From: JALYUM01 sp036688685
GTDB taxonomy: Bacteria; Pseudomonadota; Gammaproteobacteria; Burkholderiales; Burkholderiaceae_D
Direction of reading: 5' to 3'
DNA length: 64,000 bases
Assembly (NCBI RefSeq): GCF_036688685.1
Contig: NZ_JAQQPS010000011.1
Span: 62,001-126,000 of the forward strand
In this document: one piece after another, positions 1-7,747 of the stretch
Numbering within the stretch: the stretch's first letter is position 1
Layout: every line of letters starts with the position of its first letter
The notes under the pieces: model-generated
What the model was told of the DNA's origin: nothing
The model's database searches: none
What the model saw: only the letters and a program-made list of their open reading frames with translations
Program-made: the position numbers and the translations under genes

Positions 1-486
1 GTCTGCAAGGAAGAGTCGTTCCACGCGCGCCAGGGCTACGACATCATGATGAGCCTGGCCAAGGGCACGCCCGCGCAAAAGGCCATGGCGCAGGATGCGC
101 TGAACCGCTGGTGGTGGCCGTCGCTGATGATGTTCGGGCCATCGGACGCCGAGTCGGTCAACAGCGCGCAGTCGTCGAAATGGCGCATCAAGCTGTTTTC
201 CAACGACGAGCTGCGCCAGCGGATGGTCGACCAGACCGTCCCGCAGATCGACTACCTCGGCTTGACGGTGCCCGATCCCGACCTGAAGTTCAACGCCGCA
301 AGCGGTCACTACGAATTCGGCGCGATCGACTGGAGCGAGTTCCACAACGTCCTGAAGGGCAATGGCCCGTGCAACCGCGAGCGCCTGCAAACGCGCGTGA
401 AAGCGTGGGACGACGGCGCCTGGTTCCGCGATGCGCTGGGAGCGTATGCCGACAAGCAGGCGGCAAAAAAGGAGATCGCAGCATGA
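1..486 (+). CDS. paaA: Phenylacetyl-CoA 1,2-epoxidase subunit PaaA (3' part)
   Basis: The open frame runs in from the left edge and gives the last 161 residues. PaaA is the catalytic di-iron subunit of the PaaABCE multicomponent epoxidase, which attacks the ring of phenylacetyl-CoA in the cytoplasm. The visible part carries the family's NRWWWPSLMMFGP and FGAIDWSEF segments, a typical PaaA C-terminus. The stop overlaps the paaB start by 4 bases, so translation is probably coupled. The N-terminal metal-binding half is outside the window, so its integrity cannot be judged. Confidence 0.95.
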   Translation, partial: VCKEESFHARQGYDIMMSLAKGTPAQKAMAQDALNRWWWPSLMMFGPSDAESVNSAQSSKWRIKLFSNDELRQRMVDQTVPQIDYLGLTVPDPDLKFNAASGHYEFGAIDWSEFHNVLKGNGPCNRERLQTRVKAWDDGAWFRDALGAYADKQAAKKEIAA

Positions 487-767
487 GCAAAGAGTGGCCA
501 CTATGGGAAGTTTTTATTCGCAGCCAGCACGGCCTGGCGCACAAGCACGTGGGCAGCCTGCACGCGCCCGACGCCGAAATGGCCGTCAATAACGCGCGCG
601 ACGTCTACACGCGCCGCAACGAAGGCGTGTCGATCTGGGTGGTGCGCGCGGCCGACATCGTCGCCAGCAGCCCGTCGGACAAGGGCGCGCTGTTCGAGCC
701 GGCCAACAGCAAGGTGTATCGCCACCCGACCTTTTTTCCGATGCCTGAAGAAGTGAAGAACCTGTAA
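483..767 (+). CDS. paaB: Phenylacetyl-CoA 1,2-epoxidase subunit PaaB
   Basis: This 94-residue protein begins MSKEWPLWEVFIRSQ and matches PaaB in length and in the HVGSLHAPDAEMA segment. PaaB is a small structural subunit that bridges the PaaAC heterodimers of the ring epoxidase. The ATG at 483 overlaps the paaA stop and the stop at 765-767 shares a base with the paaC ATG, so it sits inside a tightly coupled paaABC block. A longer reading from 111 is in the same frame but would overlap paaA by more than 370 bases and is rejected. Confidence 0.95.
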   Translation: MSKEWPLWEVFIRSQHGLAHKHVGSLHAPDAEMAVNNARDVYTRRNEGVSIWVVRAADIVASSPSDKGALFEPANSKVYRHPTFFPMPEEVKNL

Positions 768-1525
768 TGGCGCATGCACTCGACCCCAAGCTCGAATACC
801 TGCTGCGCCAGGGTGACAACGCACTGATCCTGTCGCAGCAGCTCTCGCAACTGTGCGGCAAGGGCCCGGCGCTGGAAGAAGACATGGCGCTGACCAACGT
901 CGCGCTCGACCTGCTGGGCCAAACGCGTATGTGGCTGGGCTACGCGGCCGAACTGCACGGGGGCGACGAAGACACGCTGGCCTTCCTGCGCGACGCGCAC
1001 GCGCTGCGCTGCTGCCTGCTGGTCGAACAACCCAACGGGAACTATGCCGACACGATGATGCGGCAGTTCTATTTCGACACCTGGCATTATTTCCTGATGC
1101 AGGGCCTGCTGGCGTCGACCGACTCACGCATCGCCGAAATCGCCGAGAAATCGATCAAGGAAGTAACCTACCACCTGCGCCGCAGCGGCGACCTGGTGGT
1201 GCGCCTGGGTGACGGTACCGCCGAGAGCCACGCCAAAATCCAGGTGGCGGCCGATGCGCTGTGGATGTTCAGCGGCGAGATGTTTTTGTATGACGCGCTT
1301 GACCGCGCGATGGTCGAAGCGGGCGTGGCCCCGGCCAGCGCGCCGTTGCGCGCCGCCTTCCTCGAACACGTGGCCGAGATTTTTGCGGAAGCCACCTTGA
1401 CGATGCCCGACCCCGACGCCTGGATGCAGCGCGGCGGCAAGCAGGGCCGCCACAGCGAGCACCTCGGCTTCATCCTGGCCGAGATGCAGTTCCTGCAGCG
1501 GGCCTATCCCGGGGCGCGATGGTGA
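767..1525 (+). CDS. paaC: Phenylacetyl-CoA 1,2-epoxidase subunit PaaC
   Basis: The 252-residue product is the non-catalytic ferritin-like partner of PaaA that helps bind the CoA substrate and stabilises the epoxidase. It contains the family's NVALDLLGQTRMWL segment near residues 43-56 and the RQFYFDTWHYFLM helix near 99-111, at the expected length of about 250. It starts on the base that ends the paaB stop and is followed 4 bases later by paaD. Confidence 0.95.
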   Translation: MAHALDPKLEYLLRQGDNALILSQQLSQLCGKGPALEEDMALTNVALDLLGQTRMWLGYAAELHGGDEDTLAFLRDAHALRCCLLVEQPNGNYADTMMRQFYFDTWHYFLMQGLLASTDSRIAEIAEKSIKEVTYHLRRSGDLVVRLGDGTAESHAKIQVAADALWMFSGEMFLYDALDRAMVEAGVAPASAPLRAAFLEHVAEIFAEATLTMPDPDAWMQRGGKQGRHSEHLGFILAEMQFLQRAYPGARW

Positions 1526-1529
1526 CCTC

Positions 1530-2042
1530 ATGGTAATAGTGGACGCCGCCCAGGTATGGTCCTGGCTGGGCGACGTCGCCGATCCGGAGATCCCGGTGAT
1601 CTCGATCGTCGACCTGGGCATCGTGCGTGACGTGGCGGTGATGGGTGAGGCCTGCGTGGTGACCATCACGCCAACCTATTCCGGCTGCCCGGCCATGCAG
1701 GTGATCGCCGAATCGGTGACCGACGCGCTGCATGCCCATGGCATCAAAGAGGTGCGGCTGGTGAACCAGCTGTCGCCCGCGTGGACCACCGACTGGATGA
1801 GCGACGCCGGCAAGGCCGCGTTGAAGGGCTACGGGATTGCGCCGCCGATGCAGCAGACCATCGACATCAGCGGCCTGCGCAACGGGGTCAAGCGCGCCGC
1901 GTTCGTGGCGCCCGAGGTGGCCTGCCCGAACTGCGGCTCGACCCACACCCAGCTGACCAGCCAGTTCGGTTCCACGCCGTGCAAGGCGCTCTACAAATGC
2001 CTGGCTTGCCGCGAGCCGTTCGATTATTTCAAGTGCCACTGA
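1530..2042 (+). CDS. paaD: PaaD, DUF59/MIP18-type maturation factor of the PaaA complex
   Basis: The 170-residue protein has an N-terminal DUF59/MIP18 domain (DPEIPVISIVDLGIVRDV; SGCPAMQVIAES) and a C-terminal cysteine-rich tail with CPNCGS and CLAC pairs that could hold zinc or an Fe-S cluster. PaaD is required for a functional phenylacetyl-CoA epoxidase and is thought to help mature the metal centre, although its exact chemistry is less settled than that of PaaABCE. It lies 4 bases after paaC and 8 before paaE, as in a standard paaABCDE operon. Confidence 0.93.
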   Translation: MVIVDAAQVWSWLGDVADPEIPVISIVDLGIVRDVAVMGEACVVTITPTYSGCPAMQVIAESVTDALHAHGIKEVRLVNQLSPAWTTDWMSDAGKAALKGYGIAPPMQQTIDISGLRNGVKRAAFVAPEVACPNCGSTHTQLTSQFGSTPCKALYKCLACREPFDYFKCH

Positions 2043-2050
2043 AGGGCCAC

Positions 2051-3127
2051 ATGAGCAAATTTTATCCCTTGACGGTTGCGCAGGTAAAACAGGAAACGCG
2101 CGACGCGATCGCCGTCACCTTCGCCGTGCCCGACGCCCTGTGCGACACCTTTCGTTACCAGCAGGGCCAGCACCTGACCCTGCGTGCACAGATCGACGGC
2201 GAAGATGTGCGCCGCTCGTATTCGATCTGTTCGGCCGTGCAGGACCGGCAGCTGCGCGTGGCCATCAAGCGCACACCGGGCGGCGCTTTCTCCAGCTGGG
2301 CCAACGAGCATTTGCAGGCCGGCGCGGTGCTCGACGTGATGCCGCCCATGGGCCACTTCAACGTGGCGCTCGACGCCACTGCCGCGCGCCACTACCTCGC
2401 CTTTGCGGCCGGCAGCGGCATCACGCCGATCCTGTCCATCATCAAGACGACCTTGCTCACCGAGCCTTTGAGCCGGTTTACCCTTTTCTACGGCAACCGG
2501 GCCTCGTCCACCGTGCTGTTTCGCGAAGAGTTGTTGGAGCTGAAGGACGTCTTCATGGAACGCCTGAAGATCGCGTACGTGATGAGTCGCGAGCAGCAGG
2601 ATATCGAACTGTTCAATGGCCGCATCACGGGTGAAAAATGCGCCGATTTTTTGCGCCATTGGGTGCACCTTGATGACATCGACGTCGCCTTTATCTGCGG
2701 GCCGGAAGACATGATGCATGGGGTCTCAAGCGCGCTGCAGCAGGCCGGCATGCCGAAGGAGCAGATCCGCATCGAACTGTTCGCGGCCAGCATCCCGAAG
2801 CACCAGCACAAGCCGCGCGCGCAGGTACTCGATGCGACGGCGTTGACCGAAGTGACTGTCATCATGGATGGCGCGCACGCGCGTTTTACGATGGACCGGG
2901 ACAAGGAATCGATCCTGGATGCGGGGCTGCGGGCGGGGATCGACATGCGCTATTCGTGCAAGGGCGGGGTGTGTTCGACGTGCCGCTGCAAGCTTGTTGA
3001 GGGGAAGGTGGAGATGGATGTGAACTACGCGCTGGAGGACTACGAAATCGCGCGCGGGTTTGTGCTGAGTTGCCAGAGTTTTCCGGTGACGGACAAGGTG
3101 ATTGTGGATTTTGATCAGGCTGAGTAA
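2051..3127 (+). CDS. paaE: Phenylacetyl-CoA epoxidase reductase PaaE
   Basis: The 358-residue product has an N-terminal FAD-binding ferredoxin-reductase domain (RRSYSICS), a central NAD(P)-binding domain (AAGSGITPILSII) and a C-terminal plant-type 2Fe-2S ferredoxin domain with the CKGGVCSTC cluster motif and a distal Cys in VLSCQSF. It moves electrons from NADPH to the PaaA di-iron centre. ATG 2051 was chosen because MSKFYPLTV is the usual PaaE start; the longer in-frame reading from 1781 would overlap paaD. Confidence 0.95.
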   Translation: MSKFYPLTVAQVKQETRDAIAVTFAVPDALCDTFRYQQGQHLTLRAQIDGEDVRRSYSICSAVQDRQLRVAIKRTPGGAFSSWANEHLQAGAVLDVMPPMGHFNVALDATAARHYLAFAAGSGITPILSIIKTTLLTEPLSRFTLFYGNRASSTVLFREELLELKDVFMERLKIAYVMSREQQDIELFNGRITGEKCADFLRHWVHLDDIDVAFICGPEDMMHGVSSALQQAGMPKEQIRIELFAASIPKHQHKPRAQVLDATALTEVTVIMDGAHARFTMDRDKESILDAGLRAGIDMRYSCKGGVCSTCRCKLVEGKVEMDVNYALEDYEIARGFVLSCQSFPVTDKVIVDFDQAE

Positions 3128-3151
3128 AGCGCTATCACTGAGTCCAGGTGG

Positions 3152-3233
3152 TATGGGTCCCGGCCTGCGCCGGGATGACGGTTTTGAGGCTGCAGGCTTT
3201 AAGACCGTCATACCGGCGAAGGCCGGGACCCAT
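3152..3233. repeat. REP-like inverted pair, copy 1
   Basis: Two facing arms lie between paaE and paaG. The left arm begins TATGGGTCCCGGCCTGCGCC and the right arm is close to its reverse complement, ending GGCCGGGACCCATA. The pair could fold into a long GC-rich hairpin in the transcript. Related single or paired arms occur at 7627-7727, 22289-22316 and 27857-27885, all between genes, so this is a dispersed intergenic repeat family. Confidence 0.8.
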
Positions 3234-3285
3234 AACCCATGACCGAAGTCGCACCATCCAATCTAACGACGCAAGGAGACAACAC

Positions 3286-4077
3286 ATGCACTTCGATTCC
3301 ATCCAATACCACGTCAACAACGGCGTCGCCATCCTCACCCTGAACCGCCCCGAAAAACTCAACAGCTTCACCCAGGCCATGCACCTCGAAGTGCGCGCCG
3401 CCCTGGATGCGCTGCAAGCTGACCGGAGCGTGCGCGTGCTGGTGCTCACCGGCGCTGGCCGTGGTTTTTGCGCCGGCCAGGATTTAAGCGACCGCGCGGT
3501 GGCACCGGGCGCCAAACCCGTCGACCTGGGCGACTCCGTCGAACAGTTTTACGCGCCCCTGGTCCTCACGCTGCGCAACTTGCCGATGCCCGTCATCTGC
3601 GCCGTGAATGGCGTTGCCGCCGGCGCCGGCGCCAACCTGGCGCTGGCCTGCGACATTGTGATCGCCGCCGAATCGGCCAGTTTTGTCGAAGCCTTCTGCC
3701 GCCTCGGCCTGATCCCGGACACCGGTGGCACCTGGCACTTGCCGCGCCTGATCGGTATGGCGCGCGCCACCGGGCTGGCCATGCTGGGCGAAAAACTCAC
3801 TGCCGCGAAGGCCGAGCAGTGGGGCCTGATCTGGCGCTGCGTGCCGGACGCCGAGCTGATGACCGAAGCGCTGGCGATGGCCACCCACTTCGCCAGCGCG
3901 CCAACAAAAGGACTGGCCTTCACCAAGAAAGCGCTGCAGGCCAGCTACGCCAACACGCTGCCGGAACAGTTGAAACTGGAAGGCGCCATGATGCGCGAAC
4001 TGGGCAACAGCCACGATTATCGCGAGGGCGTCGCCGCCTTTCTGGCCAAGCGCACCCCCAACTTCACCGGAGAATAA
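3286..4077 (+). CDS. paaG: 1,2-epoxyphenylacetyl-CoA isomerase PaaG
   Basis: This 263-residue crotonase-fold enzyme converts ring-1,2-epoxyphenylacetyl-CoA to the oxepin and also acts as a double-bond isomerase in later beta-oxidation. The crotonase signature is present: GRGFCAGQDLSDR in the first oxyanion region, then AAGAGANLALACD. ATG 3286 follows an AAGGAGA ribosome site 8 bases upstream; the longer reading from 3148 would run through the intergenic repeat. paaH starts one base after the stop. Confidence 0.93.
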   Translation: MHFDSIQYHVNNGVAILTLNRPEKLNSFTQAMHLEVRAALDALQADRSVRVLVLTGAGRGFCAGQDLSDRAVAPGAKPVDLGDSVEQFYAPLVLTLRNLPMPVICAVNGVAAGAGANLALACDIVIAAESASFVEAFCRLGLIPDTGGTWHLPRLIGMARATGLAMLGEKLTAAKAEQWGLIWRCVPDAELMTEALAMATHFASAPTKGLAFTKKALQASYANTLPEQLKLEGAMMRELGNSHDYREGVAAFLAKRTPNFTGE

Positions 4078-4078
4078 G

Positions 4079-5665
4079 ATGCGCGCATCCCTGGAAAAAG
4101 GCAGCACGGTCGGCGTCATCGGCAGCGGTGCGATGGGCAGCGGCATCGCCCAGGTGGCGGCTGCTGCTGGCCACGTGGTGCGCCTGTTCGACACCCGTCC
4201 CGGCGCCGCCCAGGCCGCGATCGCCGAGATTGGCAAGGTCTATGCGCGGCTGGTGGAAAAAGGCCGGATGACAGACGCCGAGGCGCAGGCCGCCCACGCG
4301 CGCCTGGAACCGGTCGCCAACCTGCATGAAGTGAGCGACGCCGCGCTGATCGTCGAGGCGATCGTCGAGAGCCTGGAAGTCAAGCGCATGCTGTTCATCG
4401 AGCTGGAAAGCATCGTCTCGATGGAGTGCATCATGGCCACCAACACGTCGTCGATTTCGGTCACCGCCATCGGCGCGCCCTTGCGCCGCCCGGAACGCCT
4501 GGTCGGCATGCACTTCTTCAATCCGGTGCCCTTGATGGCGCTGGTCGAAGTGATCAGCGGCCTGGCTACCGATCCACTGGTGGCCGAAACCGTGTTCGCC
4601 ACCGCTGCCGCCTGGGGCAAGAATCCGGTGCATGCGAAATCGACGCCCGGCTTCATCGTCAACCGCGTGGCGCGCCCGTTCTATGCCGAAGCACTGCGCC
4701 TGTTGTCCGAGCAGGCAGCCGACCCCGTCACGCTGGACGCAGTGATGCGCGACTGCGGCGGCTTTCGCATGGGGCCTTTCGAACTGATGGACCTGATCGG
4801 CCACGACGTCAATTTTTCCGTGACTCGCTCCGTGTTCGACGCCTGTTTCGGCGACCCGCGCTTCACACCGTCGGTGATGCAGCAGGAAATGGTCAACGCA
4901 GGCTTTTTGGGCCGTAAATCCGGGCGCGGTTTCTATCGCTACGGCGAAGGCGCAACCAATCCGCCGCTGCAGCAGGAAGGCGCACAGCTGCGTCCCGCAT
5001 CGGTGGCGATCAGTTATCAAGCCGCCGTTTCGCGCACCAGCACTGATGCACTGGAAGCGCGTTTGACCAGCGCCGGCTACCTGGTCAAGCACAGGGAGGC
5101 GCTGCCCGGCGCCCTGCATGAAGCGCCCGGCTTTCACTGCGACGGCGCCGCCATCTACCTGACCGACGGACGCACCGCCACCGAGCGCGCCGCCGCCAAC
5201 AACCACCCGAATACGGTGCTGTTCGACCTGGCCTTCGACTACGCGGGCGTCACGCGCATTGCGCTCGCGCGCGCTGACCAGTGCAGCCTGGCTGCGTACA
5301 ACGCCACCGTCGGCCTGTTCCAGGCGGCCGGTTTCGCCGTCACGCGCCTGGGCGACGTCCCCGGCATGGCCGTGATGCGCACGGTCGCCATGCTGGCCAA
5401 CGAAGCGGCCGACGCCGTCAACCAGGGCGTGTGCAGCGCCGAAGCGGTGGATATCGCGATGCAGAATGGTGTGAACTACCCTCGTGGGCCGCTGGCCTGG
5501 GCCGACAGCGTTGGCATCGATCAGATCGTGGCGGTGTTGTCGAACATGGCGGCAAGCTACGGCGAAGACCGCTATCGCGTGTCGCCGCTGCTGCGCCGCA
5601 AACTGGCAGCCGCCGCATTGACCCACAGCGCGGGGGCCCGCTTCCATGCCGATGTTGCGCGCTAA
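4079..5665 (+). CDS. paaH: 3-hydroxyadipyl-CoA dehydrogenase PaaH
   Basis: The 528-residue protein is an NAD-dependent 3-hydroxyacyl-CoA dehydrogenase of the phenylacetate pathway, oxidising 3-hydroxyadipyl-CoA. It shows a Rossmann motif GSGAMGSGIAQVAA near residue 15, the active-site segment HFFNPVPLMALVEV, and duplicated C-terminal dehydrogenase domains, the second with GVNYPRGPLAWAD. It is longer than the roughly 475-residue E. coli enzyme, mainly in the linker between the two C-terminal domains. It sits one base after paaG and 48 bases before paaK. Confidence 0.92.
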   Translation: MRASLEKGSTVGVIGSGAMGSGIAQVAAAAGHVVRLFDTRPGAAQAAIAEIGKVYARLVEKGRMTDAEAQAAHARLEPVANLHEVSDAALIVEAIVESLEVKRMLFIELESIVSMECIMATNTSSISVTAIGAPLRRPERLVGMHFFNPVPLMALVEVISGLATDPLVAETVFATAAAWGKNPVHAKSTPGFIVNRVARPFYAEALRLLSEQAADPVTLDAVMRDCGGFRMGPFELMDLIGHDVNFSVTRSVFDACFGDPRFTPSVMQQEMVNAGFLGRKSGRGFYRYGEGATNPPLQQEGAQLRPASVAISYQAAVSRTSTDALEARLTSAGYLVKHREALPGALHEAPGFHCDGAAIYLTDGRTATERAAANNHPNTVLFDLAFDYAGVTRIALARADQCSLAAYNATVGLFQAAGFAVTRLGDVPGMAVMRTVAMLANEAADAVNQGVCSAEAVDIAMQNGVNYPRGPLAWADSVGIDQIVAVLSNMAASYGEDRYRVSPLLRRKLAAAALTHSAGARFHADVAR

Positions 5666-5713
5666 ATCGCACGGTGCACCCGGACTGGTCGCCAAACTGA
5701 ATCAGGAGTAAGC

Positions 5714-7027
5714 ATGGTCCAACGCATGCCACAAGCGGGTGAACTCGACCCGATCGAAAGCGCGAGCCGCGACGAGCTGCAGGCGCTGCAACTGGCGCGC
5801 CTGCGCTGGTCGCTGCGCCACGCCTACGAGAACGTGGCGCATTACCGCGCCAGTTTCGACGCCGCCGGCGTCCATCCGGAAGACCTGAAATCGCTGGCCG
5901 ACCTGGCCAGGTTCCCGTTCACCGACAAGAAGACGCTGCGCGACAATTATCCGTTCGGCCTGTTTGCCGTGCCGCGCGAACAGGTGGTGCGCATCCACGC
6001 CTCGTCCGGCACCACCGGCAAGGCGACGGTGGTCGGCTACACGCAGCGCGACATCGACACCTGGGCACAGGTGGTTGCGCGCTCGATCCGCGCCGCCGGT
6101 GGCCGTGCCGGCGACATGGTGCACATCGCCTACGGCTACGGCCTGTTCACGGGCGGCCTGGGCGCGCACTATGGCGCCGAGAAGCTCGGTTGCACGGTGA
6201 TCCCGATGTCGGGCGGGCAGACCGAAAAGCAGGTGCAGCTGATCTGCGATTTTCAGCCGGCCATCATCATGGTCACGCCGTCGTACATGCTGAACCTGAT
6301 CGAGGAATTCACGCGCCAGGGCATCGACCCGGCCAGCACGTCGCTGCAGGTCGGCATGTTCGGCGCCGAGCCGTGGAGCGGTGCCATGCGCGACGAAATT
6401 GAGTCGCGCGCTGGCATCGACGCGGTCGATATCTACGGCCTGTCCGAAGTGATGGGGCCGGGTGTGGCCAGCGAATGCATCGAGAGCAAGGATGGCCCGG
6501 TGATCTGGGAAGACCATTTTTATCCGGAGATTGTCGACCCCGACACGGGAGACGTGCTGCCGGACGGGGAGGAGGGGGAACTGGTGTTCACGTCGCTCAC
6601 GAAAGAGGCGCTGCCGGTCATCCGCTACCGCACCCGCGATTTGACCAGTTTGTTGCCCCCGACCTCGCGCACGATGCGCCGCATGGGCCGCATCAACGGG
6701 CGCTCGGACGACATGCTGATCATCCGCGGCGTAAATGTGTTCCCCAGTCAGATCGAAGAACTGATTCTCAAGACGCCGGCGCTGGCGCCGCACTACCAGC
6801 TGGTGGTTGAACGCAACGGCCACCTCGATACGCTCGGCATCGTCGGTGAATTGCGCGAAACCGGCGTGGCCACCGAGACCGTCATGGCGTTGGCGCGCGA
6901 CCTCGAACATCGCATCAAAACCTATGTCGGCGTGACCACGACGGTGACCTTGCTGCCGTCGTTCGGCATCGAACGCAGCCTGACCGGCAAGGCGCGCCGC
7001 GTCATCGATAAGCGGCCAAAAGCATGA
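5714..7027 (+). CDS. paaK: Phenylacetate-CoA ligase PaaK
   Basis: The 437-residue adenylate-forming enzyme activates phenylacetate with ATP and CoA, the entry step of the pathway. It carries the ATP-binding loop SSGTTGKATVVGYT near residues 97-110, the YGLSEVMGPGV adenine-site motif, and the C-terminal RSDDMLIIRGVNVFPSQIE segment typical of PaaK. An AATCAGGAGTAAGC ribosome site precedes the ATG. It overlaps paaY by 4 bases. Confidence 0.95.
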   Translation: MVQRMPQAGELDPIESASRDELQALQLARLRWSLRHAYENVAHYRASFDAAGVHPEDLKSLADLARFPFTDKKTLRDNYPFGLFAVPREQVVRIHASSGTTGKATVVGYTQRDIDTWAQVVARSIRAAGGRAGDMVHIAYGYGLFTGGLGAHYGAEKLGCTVIPMSGGQTEKQVQLICDFQPAIIMVTPSYMLNLIEEFTRQGIDPASTSLQVGMFGAEPWSGAMRDEIESRAGIDAVDIYGLSEVMGPGVASECIESKDGPVIWEDHFYPEIVDPDTGDVLPDGEEGELVFTSLTKEALPVIRYRTRDLTSLLPPTSRTMRRMGRINGRSDDMLIIRGVNVFPSQIEELILKTPALAPHYQLVVERNGHLDTLGIVGELRETGVATETVMALARDLEHRIKTYVGVTTTVTLLPSFGIERSLTGKARRVIDKRPKA

Positions 7028-7617
7028 AAGTCTACGAAATCAATGGCGTGCGTCCGGTCGTCCATCCCAGTGCGTATGTGCACCCGAGCGCGGTGCTGAT
7101 CGGCGACGTCATCGTCGGCCCGCGCTGCTACATCGGCCCGCTGGCATCGCTGCGCGGCGACTTCGGGCGGCTCGTCATGGAAGCCGGCGCGAACCTGCAG
7201 GATACTTGCGTGATGCACGGCTTTCCCGAGGGGGATACCGTGATCGAGGTCGATGGCCACATCGGGCATGGCGCCGTGCTGCACGGCTGCCGCGTCGGCC
7301 GCAACGCCATGGTCGGCATGAATGCGGTGGTGATGGACCAGGCCGTGGTTGGCGCGGAGTCGATCGTCGCAGCCATGAGTTTTGTAAAGGCGGGCATGCT
7401 CATACCGCCGCGCAGCATGGTGATGGGGATGCCGGCGAAAGTGGTGCGCGCGCTCACCGATGCCGAGATCAGCTGGAAGAGCTTCGGGACGCAGCAGTAT
7501 CACGAACTGACGGTGCGCTCGCTCGAGACAATGCGGGAAGTCGAGGCGTTGACGGAGGTGGAACCCGACCGGCCGCGGATCGTGTTCGGCGAAAACCGCC
7601 ACAAACCCAAACCATAA
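7024..7617 (+). CDS. paaY: Hexapeptide-repeat thioesterase-like protein PaaY
   Basis: The 197-residue protein is a left-handed beta-helix protein of the gamma-carbonic-anhydrase-like group, with repeated hexads such as IGDVIVGPRCYIGP and VGRNAMVGMNAVV. Histidines in VMHGF, HIGHGAV and VLHGC are candidate metal ligands. PaaY is known as a thioesterase that rescues CoA from dead-end ring-1,2-dihydroxy-CoA intermediates. The ATG overlaps the paaK stop by 4 bases, so the two are probably translated together. Confidence 0.92.
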   Translation: MKVYEINGVRPVVHPSAYVHPSAVLIGDVIVGPRCYIGPLASLRGDFGRLVMEAGANLQDTCVMHGFPEGDTVIEVDGHIGHGAVLHGCRVGRNAMVGMNAVVMDQAVVGAESIVAAMSFVKAGMLIPPRSMVMGMPAKVVRALTDAEISWKSFGTQQYHELTVRSLETMREVEALTEVEPDRPRIVFGENRHKPKP

Positions 7618-7626
7618 CAATCAGCT

Positions 7627-7727
7627 TAAAGACCGTCATTCCCGCGCGGGCGGGGACCCATAGCACCTTCGATCAGCGTTATCGCCACGCAGACGTGCCA
7701 TGGGCCCCCGCCTTCGCGAGGGTTACG
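7627..7727. repeat. REP-like inverted pair, copy 2 (opposite arm order)
   Basis: Between paaY and paaZ a right-type arm (GACCGTCATTCCCGCGCGGG, continuing to GGGACCCATA) is followed about 40 bases later by a left-type arm (CATGGGCCCCCGCCTTCGCG). The arms are the same family as copy 1 but in reverse order, so here the unit is back-to-back rather than facing. Confidence 0.7.
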
Positions 7728-7747
7728 TAGCTAACCACGGAGATTAC